Below, in pieces: positions 37,773 to 39,466 of a DNA stretch of 39,466 bases. Both the position numbers and the translations under genes were made by a program. Origin of the DNA: a virus; the IMG/VR virus record IMGVR_UViG_3300024518_002057, positions 1 through 39,466 of that record; one strand, written 5' to 3'. The first letter of the stretch is position 1; the number at the start of each line of letters is the position of its first letter. The notes under the pieces were generated by a model. It was not told where the DNA came from. It saw only the letters and a list, made by a program, of their open reading frames with translations, and ran no database searches.

Positions 37773-38507
37773 ATGATAAACCTAATTAAAGGCGATTGCC
37801 TTGAGAAGATGCAGGATATTGAAAGCGGAAGTGTTGACGCAATTATAACCGACCCGCCTTATGGAACAACCGCTTGTAAATGGGATAGCGTTATTGATTT
37901 TGAATTAATGTGGGAGCAGTTGAATAGGATAATAAAACCCAATGGGGCTGTTGTTTTATTTGGTTCTGAGCCTTTTAGTAGTGCTTTGAGAATGAGTAAT
38001 ATTAAGAATTATAAATATGATTGGGTTTGGGATAAGACGTTTGGCAGGCAACCACAGTTAGCGAATATTCAACCAATGAAGCAGCACGAATTAGTTCATG
38101 TCTTTGAATCTAAAGGGAGGAAGGTTTTTTATTATCCACAAAAAGAAAAACTAAAAAAGCCATATAAAAGCAATGGAGCAGGTAATAACACAGGAACTAA
38201 TAACTCTCATAAATTAGGACTAAAAAAGCAGGCAAAAACATACACGCATAAGACCCCAACAACATTATTATCTTTTAAACCTCAAGCCAATTCAAAACTT
38301 TCGCACCCAACACAAAAACCAGTTGCCTTAATGGAATACCTAATTAAAACGTACACAAACGAAAAAGAAACGGTTTTAGATTTCACAATGGGCAGTGGTA
38401 GCACTGGCGTTGCTTGTGTCAACACTAACAGGTCATTCATAGGCATCGAGCAGGATGATAAATATTTTGAAATAGCTAAGGAGAGAATCAATGATAATCC
38501 GCGATAA
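37773..38507 (+). CDS. DNA methyltransferase, N4/N6-type (beta-class order)
   Basis: I use the ATG at 37773 after GGGGGAAAATTAA; an ATG at 37722 lies in the preceding gene. The 244-residue protein has DPPY at 27-30, a middle recognition region, SHPTQKPVALMEYLI and DFTMGSGSTG (203-212) as the AdoMet motif near the end. DPPY before the AdoMet loop gives the beta class. No restriction partner is nearby, so it probably methylates phage DNA against host restriction or regulates. It overlaps the next gene. Confidence 0.9.
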   Translation: MINLIKGDCLEKMQDIESGSVDAIITDPPYGTTACKWDSVIDFELMWEQLNRIIKPNGAVVLFGSEPFSSALRMSNIKNYKYDWVWDKTFGRQPQLANIQPMKQHELVHVFESKGRKVFYYPQKEKLKKPYKSNGAGNNTGTNNSHKLGLKKQAKTYTHKTPTTLLSFKPQANSKLSHPTQKPVALMEYLIKTYTNEKETVLDFTMGSGSTGVACVNTNRSFIGIEQDDKYFEIAKERINDNPR

Positions 38508-38706
38508 CTGCGAAGTATTAACCAATATGTTAGCGGGTGCTGTGATTAACTATCTTTTAACTATGATTATTTTCGGAGTTAGTGCAAAATTTGCAATAGG
38601 TACAACCGCGCTATTTTTTAGCGTATCGTATGTTAGAAGTTATATAATAAGACGTATGTTTAGAAAAGGCGAAGTTTCAAAAAAAATGAAAGCAAAGGAT
38701 AAATGA
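38491..38706 (+). CDS. DUF7220-like membrane protein, 71 aa
   Basis: It overlaps the methyltransferase gene by 17 bases. The N-terminal segment NCEVLTNMLAGAVINYLLTM, a second hydrophobic region (FAIGTTALFFSVSYV) and the RSYIIRRMFRK motif match a known group of phage membrane proteins. Its role is not known. The C-terminus is basic (KGEVSKKMKAKDK). Confidence 0.7.
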   Translation: MIIRDNCEVLTNMLAGAVINYLLTMIIFGVSAKFAIGTTALFFSVSYVRSYIIRRMFRKGEVSKKMKAKDK

Positions 38707-38710
38707 AAAA

Positions 38711-39082
38711 ATGAGTAATAAACTACAAGTTGGTAATATTGTAAATATAGGGCCTCCGATGGATGTCTATTCTGAAGTACCTAGTCACTTTTTATATCAC
38801 AATCGTGTAGGTGATTGGTCGTTATCTAAGGGGCATATTAAGGTATCTGACTTTCCTCATATGATTGGTAAGTATGTTGTTGTGGAGGCTAAATTGCATG
38901 GTGGCGGGACTGGTCATGGGCCGCATGATATATATCCTGATGGTTGGCATGTCGTTTTAGAAAAGATGGATAACGATTGGGTAAAGGTGGATTTTTATCA
39001 GAGCGGATCATTTACTTGCGTTCACAGAGATGTTGAAGTTGTAGGAAATGCAAAAATGACATGGAGTTCAAAAAATGAGTAA
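38711..39082 (+). CDS. Hypothetical protein, 123 aa
   Basis: The start is four bases past the previous stop, with GGATAAATGAAAAA before it. The protein is beta-rich (KLQVGNIVNIGPPMDVYSEV, MIGKYVVVEAKLHGGGTGHG), His/Gly-rich in the middle. The first 20 residues (GNIVNIGPP) resemble the SH3-like start of its neighbour. No family known. It overlaps the next gene by 8 bases. Confidence 0.6.
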   Translation: MSNKLQVGNIVNIGPPMDVYSEVPSHFLYHNRVGDWSLSKGHIKVSDFPHMIGKYVVVEAKLHGGGTGHGPHDIYPDGWHVVLEKMDNDWVKVDFYQSGSFTCVHRDVEVVGNAKMTWSSKNE

Positions 39083-39466
39083 CCCATTCAAAGTAGGCGA
39101 TCAGGTTATCGTAGAATCTGGCATGTCAAAAAAGCTTATAGGTTTATATGGCGAGGTGATGTATATAGACGGGGAATTTTGCGAGGTGGCTTTAGAAGGT
39201 CGAAAGGATTATGATAGATTGCATTATTTGGCTATGTCGGAGTGTGAGTCTGTTCAATATCCTAGTGTTTGTGATCTACCAGAGACATGTGACATATGCA
39301 GAGGCATCTTTCCTATGGTGGTATTAACTGAAGACGGCTTTTGCCCTGAATGCGATTTAAAGCGCGGAGCTGAGACGTTAAAAAATGACGTTAAGGTTGA
39401 AAGTAAACCAGAGAAGGCAAAACGCTATAATTCAGGAAAGCCGGAGCTGTCATATAATCTATACTG
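39075..39466 (+). CDS. DUF5664-type protein, N-terminal part (continues at base 1)
   Basis: The frame opens at ATG 39075 and is cut by the window end in the codon tg. It begins with an SH3-like stretch (FKVGDQVIVESGMSKKLIGL), then a zinc motif (ETCDICRG and GFCPECDL), and RYNSGKPELSYNLY, which starts the DUF5664 domain. The remainder is at 1-258. Joined with TACTG overlapped, it gives about 214 residues with three parts: SH3-like, zinc ribbon and DUF5664. The right-end and left-end features are the same gene. Confidence 0.82.
   Translation, partial: MSNPFKVGDQVIVESGMSKKLIGLYGEVMYIDGEFCEVALEGRKDYDRLHYLAMSECESVQYPSVCDLPETCDICRGIFPMVVLTEDGFCPECDLKRGAETLKNDVKVESKPEKAKRYNSGKPELSYNLY

Overview
The window is almost certainly one complete genome of a tailed double-stranded DNA phage, cut open at an arbitrary point. 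The last five bases (TACTG) repeat the first five. Overlapping them joins the truncated gene at the right end (from 39075) in frame to the headless gene at the left end (to 258), giving one protein of about 214 residues and a circle of about 39,461 bp. Head genes are of the HK97 type (TerS, TerL, portal, MuF-like protein, protease, capsid with an N-terminal scaffold domain). The tail set (connector, gp10-like, terminator, tube, frameshifted G/GT chaperone, 592-residue tape measure, no sheath) indicates a siphovirus-like particle with a fairly short tail. I see no integrase, CI-type repressor, DNA polymerase, RNA polymerase or tRNA.

Layout. 258-1917: small genes of unknown function. 2050-4342: terminase module. 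4339-5047: a leftward pair, a 30-residue membrane peptide and a trypsin-like lipoprotein protease. 5198-9610: portal to capsid and decoration-type protein. 9652-13675: accessory structural proteins. 13742-18269: connector, tail tube, chaperone and tape measure. 18278-21266: tail proteins. 21339-21743: a leftward pseudopilin-like gene. 21894-26585: fibres, a DUF4376-type protein and a LamG lectin. 26587-27441: probable lysis cassette (PLA2-like protein, membrane/coiled-coil protein, lipoprotein), then a terminator. 27491-31402: leftward recombination operon (ERF annealing protein, YqaJ-like exonuclease, DUF3127-type OB protein, VRR-NUC-like nuclease, HNH endonuclease, small proteins). 31403-31616: divergent control region. 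31617-33833: a rightward operon of very small, mostly membrane or coiled-coil proteins. 33826-33967: a probable free-standing structured RNA. 33981-35615: HTH regulator, replisome organizer with origin-like iterons inside the gene, and DnaC-like loader. 35710-39466 and on to 258: small proteins, XRE regulator, metallophosphoesterase, DNA methyltransferase and a DUF5664-type protein.

How it works together. Replication appears to rely on the host: the initiator binds its internal iterons and the loader recruits host helicase. ERF, exonuclease and the OB protein recombine concatemers, and headful-type packaging would fit the circular assembly. Four promoters share one architecture (TTGAtA or TTGCAA, the box AAAGTTTACA directly after it, 17-bp spacer, TATnAT). 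They drive the left small-gene operon, the middle operon, the 35710 operon and the leftward pseudopilin, so one regulator may control all four.

Host. The sequence does not name it. Strong sigma-70-like promoters, AAGGA ribosome sites and a diacyl-lipoprotein signal point to a bacterium, probably Gram-negative. The pseudopilin N-terminus (MKKFTLIELL..., LLPA..AR, Lys rather than Gly at -1) resembles the prepilin-like proteins typical of Lentisphaerota and related PVC bacteria. That is only a suggestion, drawn from general knowledge of these families.
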